NCBI RefSeq assembly: GCF_000003815.2
Contig: NC_049992.1
Location: 18,018,306 to 18,082,305, forward strand
From: Branchiostoma floridae
Lineage: Eukaryota; Chordata; Leptocardii; Amphioxiformes; Branchiostomatidae
Direction of reading: 5' to 3'
Length of the DNA: 64,000 bases
In this document: positions 1 through 9,742 of the stretch, piece by piece
Numbering within the stretch: the first letter of the stretch is position 1
How the letters are laid out: each line of letters starts with the position of its first letter
Program-made: the position numbers and the translations under genes
Notes under the pieces: model-generated
What the model was told of the DNA's origin: nothing
The model's database searches: none
Seen by the model: only the letters and a program-made list of their open reading frames with translations

Positions 1-283
1 ATGAATAAAACTTTTTAAAGGAACATCCAGTCAACGGTGCAAATGTTGTATCGAGAGGAACATCCTGTCAAAAGTGCAATACATTTTTCCGCATAAGGTC
101 ACGTGGATTTGATTATATTTCGAGAAGACTTCATTTCATTTCACCGTGCGTCAATTTTCGCCCGTTTAAAAAGATGACCATATTGTGAATCGCACAATTC
201 AACTATTGAAGATTTCAATACATGCTGAAAATTCATAAACAAAATCGAAAAATGGATGCTTATGACGAAGAGTGCTGGAGCTG
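1..283. other. 3' flank of unit 1
   Basis: No gene is visible. The stretch is paralogous to the DNA downstream of units 2, 3 and 4 (about 14820-15090, 25670-25950 and 39170-39430), sharing phrases such as GAGAGGAACATCCTGTCAA. It could hold the 3' untranslated region of unit 1, but no clear AATAAA signal was seen on the minus strand. Confidence 0.5.
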
Positions 284-292
284 ACTGAAAAA

Positions 293-1178
293 TAGCCCCC
301 ATAGCAGGCTTTCTGGGGCCTTTTTTGGCTCATAATACACTTTTGCTGGCCATTTCTATTTGTACTCGGTCGCTGATTGCTGGCGTTTTCTGATTGCCGG
401 CCTCCGAAAGCCTGCACCTAAACGGCGCATGAAAGTGATATTAAAAAACGATTAGGGCGATTAACTAGGAGGTGCGAATTTCCTGTCTGCCGTGGACGGC
501 TAGTAAACTGCACGCATCTGAACCGGACAGTGCGCTGTCACGCCCCGTGTGCACTGACCCGACAATTCCCTAACAGTTTCGGGGTCAAACGGCTTTTTAA
601 AAATACAGAAGTTAAAACTTACCGGTTCGACGTTTTTTCGGCATGTCCGACGCCTTTGCTCGGGCGGAGCGCTTAAGCCCCCTTTACAAATCAAGAATTA
701 GCTCGGCCGAGTTGTCAGCAAGCTCTAAATTACGAGGAGGCATGACCCTGATGCCTACGAACAAATGGCAGGGTTTTTTCGTCGGCATCAAAGTCTTACT
801 TCCTCGTAATTTAGAGCTCGCTGACATCTCGGCCGAGCTAAATTCTTGATTTGTAAAGGGGGCTTTAACGGATGACATATGGGGGTTCCCCCATCTGAAG
901 GACGGCCAAGTTCGGGCCATCCGAGCTGTTACACAAGCCGACATGCGAATTGCCTCTCACGGAGTTGTGAATTATTCATAACGTATGTGTTAATAGGGCA
1001 GATGAATGGCTAATCGTTTTTTTTAATATCACTTTTATGCGCCGTTTAGGTGCAGGCTTTCGGAGGCCGGCAATCAGAAAACGCCAGCAATCAGCGACCG
1101 AGTACAAATAGAAATGGTCAGCAAAAGTGTATTATGGGCAAAAAAAAGGCCCCAGCTGAAAGCCTGCTATGGAGGCTA
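293..1178. mobile_element. MULE-like non-autonomous DNA transposon, 886 bp
   Basis: The element has terminal inverted repeats of about 165 bp (293-455 and 1010-1178), beginning TAGCC(C/T)CCATAGCAGGC. It is flanked by a perfect 9-bp direct repeat ACTGAAAAA at 284-292 and 1179-1187. The homologous sites downstream of units 2, 3 and 4 lack the insert and read straight through, which confirms the borders. A 9-bp target duplication with long TIRs is characteristic of the Mutator-like superfamily; the assignment rests on these features only, since no transposase is present. Confidence 0.8.
677..863. repeat. Nested fold-back (MITE-like) core
   Basis: Inverted arms of about 70 bp (677-745 and 795-863) start with GCCCCCTTTACAAATCAAG. 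TTAA lies directly outside on the left (673-676) and one base further out on the right (865-868), suggesting a TTAA-targeting MITE nested in the larger 293-1178 element. The small ORFs here on both strands come from the palindrome. Confidence 0.65.
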
Positions 1179-1323
1179 ACTGAAAAAGTGGTTTCATAAA
1201 AAAAGCATCTTACACCTTCTTATTAGTTTTGACTTTCCCGGAGGAAATCATAAATGATTGAATTAACGGATGACTTAGAGGGACATCCTGTCAATTAGTT
1301 TTACTATAGACAAGGATTTCCTC

Positions 1324-1547
1324 TTAATCGTGCCCGCTTCTCCAGCATTCTTCTTCCTTGATGTCCTTGTTCTTCCTATAGTCGACACAGCCGGGACAGT
1401 CACAGTGGTAAGTGGAGTCGCCGCACCAGTTTCCATCGGAGCAGCATGGGTGTTCACCGTCAGGATCACATTCAGCAGGGTTACAATCATCTGCAGGGTA
1501 ACCCTGGCCACAACGTGAATCGGCTCGCCACTTGGAAGCTATTGGAG
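1324..1547 (-). CDS. Unit 1 terminal exon: hevein-like cysteine-rich module
   Basis: The phase-1 acceptor AATAG|CTCC leads into a module with C-x-x-GYPA, NPAECDP, PCCS-x3-WCG and HCDCPGCVDYRK, then a basic/acidic tail and TAA at 1324-1326. The CCS-x3-WCG-x4-HC spacing resembles chitin-binding type 1 (hevein) domains; chitin binding itself is inference. Compared with the other units there is an extra cysteine (DDCNPAEC instead of DDGNPAEC), giving an odd number in the core. It is preceded by a 314-bp intron with no feature seen. Confidence 0.75.
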
Positions 1548-4500
1548 CTATTGGAAGAAATGTTATAGTCAACATTTGCACACAAAAAAGCAGCCTCGTA
1601 AGCAACTATTGCATTGAATTTTTCTGAATTGAGATGTTTATTGCATCTCGAACACATGACCGTGTGTTCCGTATCACCCGATGTAACCGACCACGGGTAG
1701 AATTGTCTGACCACCGAGGGCTGGAGAGTGATGCAGAATACAATGTCTTTGAGTCATTACAACATTCCAATGTGATTATATTGGCTGTACCATGAAAATG
1801 GGTATTCGATGAAAAGGTATGTCTTAAGAATGTTGTTGATGTCATAACAGATAGCGTTTACCTTTTCTCTTGTAGTAATTTCGATGTGGCCAACTGTTCC
1901 ACTCAGGACCAGGAGACGCCGCCGTGTCTTTGTCACTTCTGCGGAGCCAACACCGTGCACCACCGCCCTCTGGCGATCCCGCGGGGCGATGGTTGAAGGA
2001 CAGACATGGCGGTTTGGCGCCGTCGTAACTGCGGTAACCTTGCAGACAGCGGCGGGCACACTCGTCTGCGTCTATGTTGTCGTACGCTGCTATATTGTCA
2101 GGATGATCACCGAAGAAGTGGCCTTCCACCTTAGTGAAGGGATCCTCGTACGATTCGTACGATACAGTCGCTAAAGCAGAAATATTGTCTATAATGAAGC
2201 ATTTTAGTAGCAACAAAATTTCACGGGAGGTAAGACCAAACCTTACAGGGCCTTCACACTGAAACCGAATCAGCAGGAATCAAGCAGAACCAGCCGGAAT
2301 GAAGTATTTGCAAACTTCGTGCCATATTCGGGGTCATTCGGGTGCGAATTCCCAATGGGCCTTAAATCCCCTTCACACGAGAAGGAATGAGCCGGAATGC
2401 CGTCAGAATTAAAATTCTTGTCTATTCCTGTGAAATCGTAGCGCATTCTAGACATTCTTATGGCATTCGAGAAATTCTTACGGCCACATTCTGGCAGGAT
2501 TCGAGGTGGCTTGCCGTTACGGTTCTCCACTTCGAATGAGATAAGAATGCATATGCTTCGAATAATGTCAGAATACCGCAGAATGCGGTCATACTGCAGT
2601 TAGAATAGTTAGAATCCCATTAGAATCCACTATGAATGCCATTCGATATTTCTCCACTTCGAATGCACCTCGACAGTTTTTAACATGTCAAAAACTTTCG
2701 GGCCAGCCAAAACAACGGGCACAAATAGTTGGAATGCAGTTAGAACACACTACGAATTGCCAGAAAAGAATTTTCATTCCGACGGCATTCCGGCTCATTC
2801 GTGCTCTCGTGTGAAGGGGGCTTTAATGACATGATTTGGATTCGATATTTCTCCACTTCAAATGAACCTCGAAAGTTCTGAGCATGACAAGAACATCTGG
2901 GACGGCCCCAGGAACGGGCAGAAATATCTGGAACGCAGTGAGAATTTCTAGGATGTACTACAAATTCCCAAACAAAGAATAGTCATTCTGACGGCATTCC
3001 GGCTGATTCCGCTTCTCCCGTGAGAGGGCCTTTAATTTCTTTCCGTGGTTATATACTGTGTAGTTGCCCAATGCCCAGTATGACTAATGGTAATACAATA
3101 ATGAATTTCCCTTATAGAAATTGCTAAACTTTCTTTCCAACACTGAAATCAATATAGGACTTACCCTGAATTTAGGGTAAGTCCTTTATTGATTTTAGTG
3201 TTGGAAAGAAAGTTTAGCAATTTCTATAATGTGAGTGAGTAATAATGTATCCTACCAACACAGATGAACTTTCATGCTATGAATTTCCCTTACCTGATGG
3301 CCATCCGTAGAGGTTCAATTCCCTGATCCCTGACCGAAGGACTGGGTGGGCGGGTGTGAACAGGATCTTCCAATACCGCGCAGTTCCATGGAAACCGCCG
3401 AACTCCTGGCGCCGGTCCGTCCCTCTCTCCACGTTAGTGACGAGCAAGACATCCTTCCAGTCGTACGGACTCCCAACCTGTGACTTTTGCAACCTGAAGG
3501 CTACGATGTCAAGTTTATCGTGTCCGTAGATGTTGATTGCGATACGACTCAGCGTATGTGGTACTGTGAGGTCAAGTACGATATACCAGTCAGAGTTAAA
3601 AACGCTTCTTTTGAGCGCCCAGAAGGTTTCAGTGTCCCCATCCAAGGCTTTTGTGGCATCATGTGTCGCTCGTTTGTTCTGAAAAGGTGCGTTGTAGGAG
3701 TCCACAACCCATGAATCGCGTTTGAGCCACGCAGGTACAACTGAGAAAGAACACAAAGTATTATTGTTAATCCAACATTATCAAAAAAAGTACTAGATAG
3801 GCAAACGTCACATTTCTCATTATACCTCTCTTGTATAAACTATGGTAATTTTATTCATTTTATTATTCTTTATTTCAGGCACTACAAGCCCAGAACAATA
3901 CATACAATTAAAAACCGGGAGACATATATATACGCATATAGATTATATATATATACATATGAATAGAGTGGGTACGACCGGATGATGCTAGAGATATGTA
4001 CAAAATGAAAGCATTAGCCCTTGTAGACCAGATCAACATAGTGTTGCCAGTAGTTACAGAGAGTGAACATGTCGGAATGGATTGTAAGCTTAATGATACC
4101 ATTGTTCGAGTTGAAGAGGTGAGTGACAAAAGAGTGAGTCAGTTTCCTTAATGGAAGGATGATTTTCCTTTACCTGATGGCCGTCCATAGAGGTTCAGTT
4201 CCCTGATCGCTGACCGAACGCGCTTGTCAACCGGTATGATCAGGAGCTTCCAATACCGCGCAGTTTCCTGGAAACCGCCGAACTCCTGGCGCCGGTCCGT
4301 CCCTCTCTCCACGTTAGTTTTGGGCAAGACATCCTCCCAGTCGTACGGACTCCCAACCTGCGACTTTTGCAACCTGAAGGCTACGATATCAAGTTTGATG
4401 CGTCCGAAGTTGTTGATTGCGATGCGACTCAGAGTATGTTGTACTGTGAGGTCAATTACGATATACCCTTTGAAAATGCCAAAAGGAAAATGGGCACCTT

Positions 4501-7500
4501 GGATCACCCAGTAGGTTTTAGTGTCTCCATCCAACGCTTTTGTGACATCATGTTGGTTCCAAGGTGCGTCGTTAGAGTCCACAACCCATGAGTCCCGTTT
4601 CAGCCACGCAGGCCGTACAACTGAGAAAGAACACGCAGTATTGTCAATATTATGAAACGTCATATTTTCCAATAAGGTATTTTGAAATGAAAATTACACT
4701 GCAGTATTGACCCTATTCAGACCGGGCTTTTCGGTCAATCTGGGACGGAGGAGGTGCTTTTGAAGTCCGTTAACCCTTAATCGACTTATTATTTGACCAA
4801 AAAATTATCAGAGAATGATGTAGACGTACGTAAAATCTGAATAGTGTAAGAAGTATGATACCGTTGTGACGTAACATTACATCATTATGACGTCATTAAT
4901 TTGATTAATTTGCCTGGAACTATGAAAAAAGGGTATTCCGAGAAACCTTCAAGGTTCATGTTACAGCAATTGTTGATAATGTCTGCTACTTTTGTTAATA
5001 GGAACATCGGCATGACAGCAAAATTTATGCATGTGCAATTTTGAAAATAGACTTAATTACATAAGACTTGATTATTCATGTAATAAAATAACTGTAATGT
5101 ATCAAGAAAACCTGAAAAATACATTGTTGCGTAGTAGGTAGTGTTCATTTCCGGCTAAACATGGGTGTAGATAATTTTAAAAAGTCTTCTTCGTTACGCA
5201 ACCTTCCTTTAATTCTTCCGTTTGTACTGATGATGAAGGCCGTAGAAACGGTGGTCGTAGAAACGTTACCTTACACTATGTTGAATTGATCTACCAACCT
5301 GATGAAGTTATTTATGGTCTAGGTAATATTAACATGTACACAGAGGTTACCAGGTATATGGCATCATTTCCGTGTCAAAATATCGTATCGTAAAAACGTA
5401 CCTTTAACTAGCGTGAATACGTCTACGATATACGTACGTTTCGATAAAAACGATATCTTTTTATGTATACGATGCACACAACCGGCTCACGACCAGGCGT
5501 GGCGTGCAGACCACGTACTTACACCTTACGCAACTTTGCGAGTGACGTGCGTTAAGACGTGCTCCCTCCCTGTCCTTAATTTCCTTCCACACTTTTCAGA
5601 AAAAAGGGCTCCCAAAAATCGTAGGGACAAAAAGCACGTACGGTGGGCGATTTTTTTATACTGTATCGTTCTGGTATGTACATTCTATATCGGAATATCG
5701 TATCACAAAACATTTAACAGCGTTAAAGTACATAATGATTATGGCCATAAATTACAATTAAGTTTTTCACTGTTCATTGTCACATGTATGTTCCCTATGT
5801 TTCTACCATGTACTTGCAATTAACCTCCGGGCATGAACTTGCAAATAAACTTTCTATTATAAAGATTCTTCAATCGGCACAGTTGACATTTCCGTTAGGA
5901 TGTTGTCTTTGATCGGACAACTCTATCGTACCATATATCTTTTGTTTGGAGTGATTCTGCCAAAGGTGATGGAAAAGAGAAGTTGAATATGTCTTACCAT
6001 CATGTATCTCGCAGACGTAGCGGAATTGTAGGAGGCAGTCTGCGTCTGCCCACTTGTCTCGTCTTCCCCCCACTTGATTCCCGAAGACGATGTGCGCACA
6101 GTTGAATCCGTTGTCGAGATCGTTTGGCTCCCCAGACGCCCAACTCGTAAAACTGCCCAGTGCGGTGCCCTTGTCGTCTCTCCAGACACACGCTGTCTTC
6201 CTCATACCAAGCCAAAACTGAGCGTCCCTATATTGTTAAATGTAGAAGTGCATGACATCAGTTTGTTATTGCCTCTCTTATTGCTAGTTCTGAAGACAAC
6301 AACATCCATTCAACATCTTTCGGACACAGCAAAATCTTGTGCTGCAGTGCTATGTGAACCAGCCAGAATTTCCATGAGGAAAGTGACAGACGGTCAGCAA
6401 AAAGTCGTTATGAATAACGCAATTTTTTAGTATAACGAGTTTCTTTATTAAGTGACGTACCAACCTGATGAAATTGTTCACGAATTTACATTCAACTAGC
6501 AATGAGACCCAAGCCCATACAGTTGTCACCTTACCTGCTGACGCAGTTCTTTAGGAACACCAGGTTTTGTTGTTCCTCTTCGTCCCTTGGAATCGCAACG
6601 AGGCCGCCTTGTCGTCTGCATTCTTCCTGTGCTCCCCCATATGTTGAGCTGCCTTCAGGTACGGTGTACGTCTTACCACTGGGCAGTACGATTCGGTTGT
6701 CTTGCGGACAGGGTGCTTCAAAGACAAGAGTTCGGAGACCTCATACCTCAATGAAATTTTCTGATCATGCAGATGTCTTTCGCATCTGCATGATGGATGC
6801 TTGATTATGAACACCTTTAACTAACTTACAAAGGTCACAATACTGACAATCCAATCATTTATTACATGTACTTAGCTGAATTAGGACACTTTATTTTATG
6901 CAATATTATGCAAATTAGATATTTATTTGCATATTTGATATCTGCTAATCCTCCACCTACCACAAGCTATATATGCTAAGGGTCTTTGAGTCCTATAATG
7001 GAAAACACTATAAATATAGATTTTCCCCATTAAGTATGCAATTTTAGTCCATATTTGCATAATTCACACCTCATTACGCACATCTCTGCCAAATATATTT
7101 GCATGCCAAATATCATGGAAATCAATTGTTCCTATATACTCCATTATGCTCCTTGGACGATTTCGAATCCGAATACCGAATGGAAATTCATCGTCTGAAT
7201 TGCGATATCGTATTCGTAAAACGATATCGTTTTGACCGGAAAACACGTATATCGTAGAAGTATTTCGCTATTTGAAGGTGCGTTTTAGATACGATATTTT
7301 GACACGGAAATGATGCCATACCAGGTATATAGGTGGTGTCCACAGCTGAGTGACCATTGGTGAAGGTAGTGTCCGCAGCAGGGTGACCGTTGGTGTAAGT
7401 AGTGTCCGTAGCAGGGTGACCATTGGTGTCGGTAGTGCCCAAAGCAGACAGACCATGAGTGTGGGGAGTGTCCGCAGCAGGCTGACCAATAGAGTAGGAA

Positions 7501-9729
7501 GTGTCCACAGCAGGCTGACCATAGGTGTAGGGATTGTCCGCAGCAGGCTGACCATGGGTGTAGGTAGTGTCCAAAGCAGGCTGACCAGGGTTGGATGTAT
7601 TATAAACAGCCTCCATTGTCTGTAGATAGGAGAGATTATAGTTTATATAGCCCATACAGTAAACAGAACTTGTGACGAATACAAATACGGACGGCCCTTC
7701 CCATTATGTGACATGGTGTGCAATTAACAATGTCCTCCTAAACATGTTTACAAGACACAAATACATTCACGTAGGCTATACCCCGAAACGGAATGAATAT
7801 CACTGTCCTACCTTTTGAACGTCCCGAACATTGTTGTGGTAATAAATCCAGGTTCCGAAAACGATCGATGCCACCAGCAAAGCAGTTACTATCACGGCAA
7901 CGCCAATCCTTCTATAAGTGTACTCTGAAAATACATTCGAGGTAAACGTCAAGATGATGGTGCTCATGACTCATGTATCTAGGCTACATATATTACAAAT
8001 ATTCTTGAGAAGATGGAATATAAAATCCATTTTCCATATAGCACGGCCCCTGCTTGTATACTTTTCTTTGTGAGTGCGACGTTAGGACAAACACCTATAA
8101 CAAAAACTCTAATCTAACAAACAACTCATCGAAATAAATTTACTTAAGGCAAATCTAGTACACCTTTCACAAAAGCAAAATGTAAAAAAAAATGTTACAT
8201 AGAACAAAAGGACGATATACTTGGATTAGATTGGTTATCAAACATAACGACCATCAACTAGTTTTTGAATGCAAGGCCATAAATATATCTAAAGATATCA
8301 ATAAGACTTTTTGTATGGCTGAAATATAATGATCTTTGTTGCATATCCATGCCCTACATGGGCTAAATACACTCAATTAGATAACTGTAGAAGTGAAGAA
8401 AAACAACGTTACATTCTATTTTGAAAGCTATATTGTCTCTTTCCTCTTCTTCAAACATGACAAAGCAAATTTGGTTAGTTTTTTTTTTCAGTACATGGCA
8501 GTTAATAACGAAACTAGACAACGAGTTTTTTTTTGCAGTTTAAGCATAAAATGCCATGTTTGCTCCTTTTTTAGACAACTAAACATGAAACTAAACATAA
8601 AAATAAGAAAAGCAAACTTACGACAACGTGTTTGTTGTGGAACGTTTGGTACATACATCGGATTCCTTCTCAGACTGTCTCGCCTGGAGCTCGGATCTTT
8701 ACTCGGGACACGTCTGTTTTCAGGTAAGCCAGTGTTATCATTTTCATTAGCCACTCTGTCAGTATCTTGTTCAGTGGAGTGGCATGCTGACGTGTACGAT
8801 GGGTTTGTGAATCCATAGGCGACAGCATATGGCATATAAGGACCCAAGTCGTCATTATCATCAGTGACATCGACAGGCTCTTGAACCCCATCTTCAATGT
8901 CGTTTGGGGGCATTATATTCGTGCCATAGTCATCGTTGTTCGTTGTTTTAGTTGTATTTCTTTCTGCATATAGTTTGCTGTTGGAATTGCAACTACGTAA
9001 TATGTTTGTTGCGTATTCAGAATCAGGTTGTTCCAAGGCTTTTGCGAGGCATGCCGGGTCCCTGGTAGTGTTTTGATCGTTATTTGGACTACACAACTGA
9101 TTTGGGTTCTGGATCTTTTGTGGGGAGGTTGAATGGATGTTTGATTTAGAAGCCTCTAACTCATTCTGACATATGTTTGGCTCTGTTATTGACTTCACAT
9201 CGTCATCACAGATTTCGATTGCCTGTGGTGTATCATCTACAGCTTCAGTTGTATCGGGCATATTGTTACCATCAGGCATATGGTTACCATCAGGCATATG
9301 GTTGCCATCAGGCATATGATTACCATCAGGCATATGGTTACCATCAGGCATATGGTAACCATCAGGCATATGATTACCATCAGGCATATGATTACTTTCA
9401 TCATGTTCATTACACCCAATTTGTGTAGAAGGATGGCCGTCCTTGCTGTAGCTCCTGTGGTTAGTCAGTTTCTCATATGTATTTTGGAAATATCGAGTCT
9501 CAGGTACGGTCTTGCTATCTTCGACAGGAACCGATCTGTCAGCATCATTTTCAGATGGGCTGCATGATGTTGTTTCGTACATCGGGTTGGGCAGCACGGT
9601 GGAAAAAGCATATGGATCTAAATCTTTTTGTTTTCGGGGATTTGAAGTTACTTGCGTCAAACTGACTTCTGAGACATCGTTTGTGTCGACCGTTGGTACA
9701 TCGTCTGGGGTGATGTTGTCTTCAGCCAT
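1324..9729 (-). CDS. Unit 1: type II membrane receptor with CTLD, two F5/8C, PAN and hevein-like modules
   Basis: Nine coding exons can be joined with GT/AG borders: 9729-8622, 7924-7812, 7619-7322, 6715-6535, 6227-5998, 4620-4174, 3740-3294, 2170-1862 and 1547-1324. Together they give 3357 nt, or 1118 residues. Order: cytoplasmic tail 1-369, helix about 376-398, repeat stalk 408-506, C-type lectin 508-643, F5/8C 645-792 and 794-941, PAN 943-1044, hevein-like 1046-1118. There is no signal peptide, and the only strong hydrophobic segment is internal, so a type II topology is predicted with the lectin modules outside the cell. A surface recognition or uptake role is inference from the modules and the NPxY motifs. 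The ATG is followed by GAC-rich acidic codons conserved in all five units; a conserved CAG|G lies 14 nt upstream, suggesting a spliced untranslated leader. Confidence 0.75.
1862..2170 (-). CDS. Unit 1 PAN/apple-like exon
   Basis: A phase 1-1 exon of 309 nt. The translation has DADECARRCLQG, a central CLSFNHRP, a CWLRRSDKD segment and a closing WPHRNYYKRK. The cysteine pattern and these segments match PAN/apple domains, which bind proteins or carbohydrates in extracellular proteins. Acceptor GCTTTAG|CG at the 5' border, donor AAAG|GTAAAC at the 3' border. None of the other four units has this exon. Confidence 0.7.
2243..3035. mobile_element. Composite of TTAA-flanked MITEs
   Basis: The inner element (2366-2822, 457 bp) has inverted ends CCCCTTCACACGAGA with exact TTAA on both sides (2362-2365, 2823-2826). 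Outside lies a related, more diverged pair of ends (2243 onward and up to 3035). TTAA target duplications are a mark of piggyBac-type elements. It lies in the intron between the PAN and second F5/8C exons, so it does not interrupt coding sequence. Confidence 0.65.
3113..3228. repeat. Near-perfect palindromic MITE
   Basis: Arms of about 55 bp pair almost perfectly around a short centre (CCCTGAATTTAGGG); the ends read TATAGAAATTGC / GCAATTTCTATA. TA at each end suggests a TA target duplication (Tc1/mariner type). The corresponding unit 3 position (28330-28350) lacks it. Confidence 0.7.
3294..3740 (-). CDS. Unit 1 second F5/8 type C (discoidin-like) exon
   Basis: A 447-nt phase 1-1 exon, exactly the length of the other two F5/8C exons in the window. 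Landmarks: ALDGDTETFW, WYIVLDLTVPHTLSRIAI, VAFRLQKSQ, ARYWKILFTP and GIRELNLYGW. These match the galactose-binding-like jelly-roll fold of F5/8C domains; the family usually has two flanking cysteines, which are not visible here. The 433-bp intron before it (3741-4173) holds only AT-rich DNA with a short (TA)n run near 3930-3960. Confidence 0.75.
4174..4620 (-). CDS. Unit 1 first F5/8 type C (discoidin-like) exon
   Basis: 447 nt, phase 1-1, acceptor TTTCTCAG|TTG and donor CATCAG|GTAAAG. It has ALDGDTKTYW, GYIVIDLTVQHTLSRIAI, VAFRLQKSQ and AIRELNLYG. It is clearly a tandem copy of the 3294-3740 exon, with similar intron borders, and is also close to the unit 3 exon at 28607-29053. Confidence 0.75.
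4621..5348. other. Unit 1 intron between CTLD and F5/8C
   Basis: The stretch holds remnants of the ancestral stalk-side intron. The part at about 5110-5348 matches the sequence just downstream of the stalk exons of units 2 to 4 (for example AACATGTACACAG), and 4700-4760 begins a dispersed repeat with ACCCTATTCAGAC-type ends also seen near 15700, 29155, 40040 and 56205. No exon was seen. Confidence 0.5.
5998..6227 (-). CDS. Unit 1 C-type lectin domain, 3' exon
   Basis: 230 nt, entering in phase 2 and leaving in phase 1 (donor CATGATG|GTAAGAC). It encodes the long-loop half of a C-type lectin: FWLGM, a GEPNDLDNGFNC segment with the EPN triplet typical of mannose-type calcium sites, then DKWADADC in place of the usual WND, and YVCEI at the end. 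It completes the domain begun at 6715-6535. Confidence 0.8.
6535..6715 (-). CDS. Unit 1 C-type lectin domain, 5' exon
   Basis: 181 nt, entering in phase 1 (TTTGAAG|CACCC) and leaving in phase 2 (GTCAGCAG|GTAAGG). It encodes the first half of the fold: CPQDNRIV, GAQEECRRQGGLVAIP and a following acidic helix region. Together with the next exon it gives about 137 residues, a normal C-type lectin length. The intron to the 3' exon is 307 bp with no other feature. The 6716-7190 stretch upstream is AT-rich dispersed-repeat DNA. Confidence 0.75.
7322..7619 (-). CDS. Unit 1 stalk exon, eight 11-residue repeats
   Basis: 298 nt, phase 0 in, phase 1 out. An 11-residue lead (TMEAVYNTSNP) is followed by exactly eight repeats of 11 residues like GQPALDTTYTH. 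Rich in Thr, Pro and Asp, it is a likely O-glycosylated extended stalk. The donor is CCTG|GTATGG; the other units have CCTG|GTAA(T/C)C here, and the change is due to the transposon inserted at this border. Confidence 0.8.
7812..7924 (-). CDS. Unit 1 transmembrane exon
   Basis: 113 nt, phase 1 in, phase 0 out. It encodes Q-YTYRR, then the hydrophobic segment IGVAVIVTALLVASIVFG, then TWIYYHNNVRDVQK. Basic residues lie on the N-terminal side, in keeping with a cytoplasmic N-terminus. Donor CAAAAG|GTAGGA against GTAAGA in the other units. Confidence 0.8.
8622..9729 (-). CDS. Unit 1 cytoplasmic tail exon with three NPxY motifs
   Basis: 1108 nt (369 codons plus one base), donor CGTTGTC|GTAAGT. The tail is hydrophilic, rich in Asp, Asn, Thr and Ser, with no known domain recognised. 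NPMY at 48-51, NPSY at 309-312 and NPMY at 356-359 are conserved in all complete paralogues. NPxY motifs are known ligands of PTB domains and clathrin adaptors; a role in uptake or signalling is inference. The following 697-bp intron (7925-8621) shows nothing else. Confidence 0.8.
9259..9393. repeat. 18-bp coding minisatellite (NHMPDG repeats)
   Basis: Seven to eight copies of an 18-bp unit lie inside the unit 1 tail exon and encode tandem (G)NHMPD hexapeptides. Units 2 and 4 have a single copy, unit 3 two and unit 5 one. Length differences are multiples of 18, so the frame is kept. Confidence 0.85.
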
Positions 9730-9742
9730 GCTTTTTTGTCAC

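Larger units (their letters stand above)
5358..7319. mobile_element. MULE-like element carrying the two C-type lectin exons
   Basis: Terminal inverted repeats of about 125 bp (5358-5480 and 7195-7319) begin ATGGCATCATTTCCGTGTCA. They are flanked by a perfect 9-bp direct repeat ACCAGGTAT at 5349-5357 and 7320-7328. Between the TIRs are both lectin exons of unit 1 (5998-6227, 6535-6715). The 9-bp target is the end of the stalk exon and its splice donor: the equivalent sites of units 2, 3 and 4 (near 16489, 29580, 40855) read straight from stalk exon into intron with no insert. No transposase ORF was recognised. Confidence 0.75.

Noticed and set aside
684-944. Overlapping ORFs on both strands with near-identical peptides
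   Set aside because: They are produced by the palindromic MITE at 677-863, not by genes.
5413-5823. 136-codon plus-strand ORF inside the unit 1 transposon
   Set aside because: It begins in the left TIR and has no transposase-like motif, and no paralogue was seen. It might be a small element gene, but nothing in the sequence supports this.
7350-7625. CRISPR-like array of regular repeats
   Set aside because: The 33-bp periodic units have no spacers, encode an in-frame peptide repeat and occur in a eukaryotic gene.
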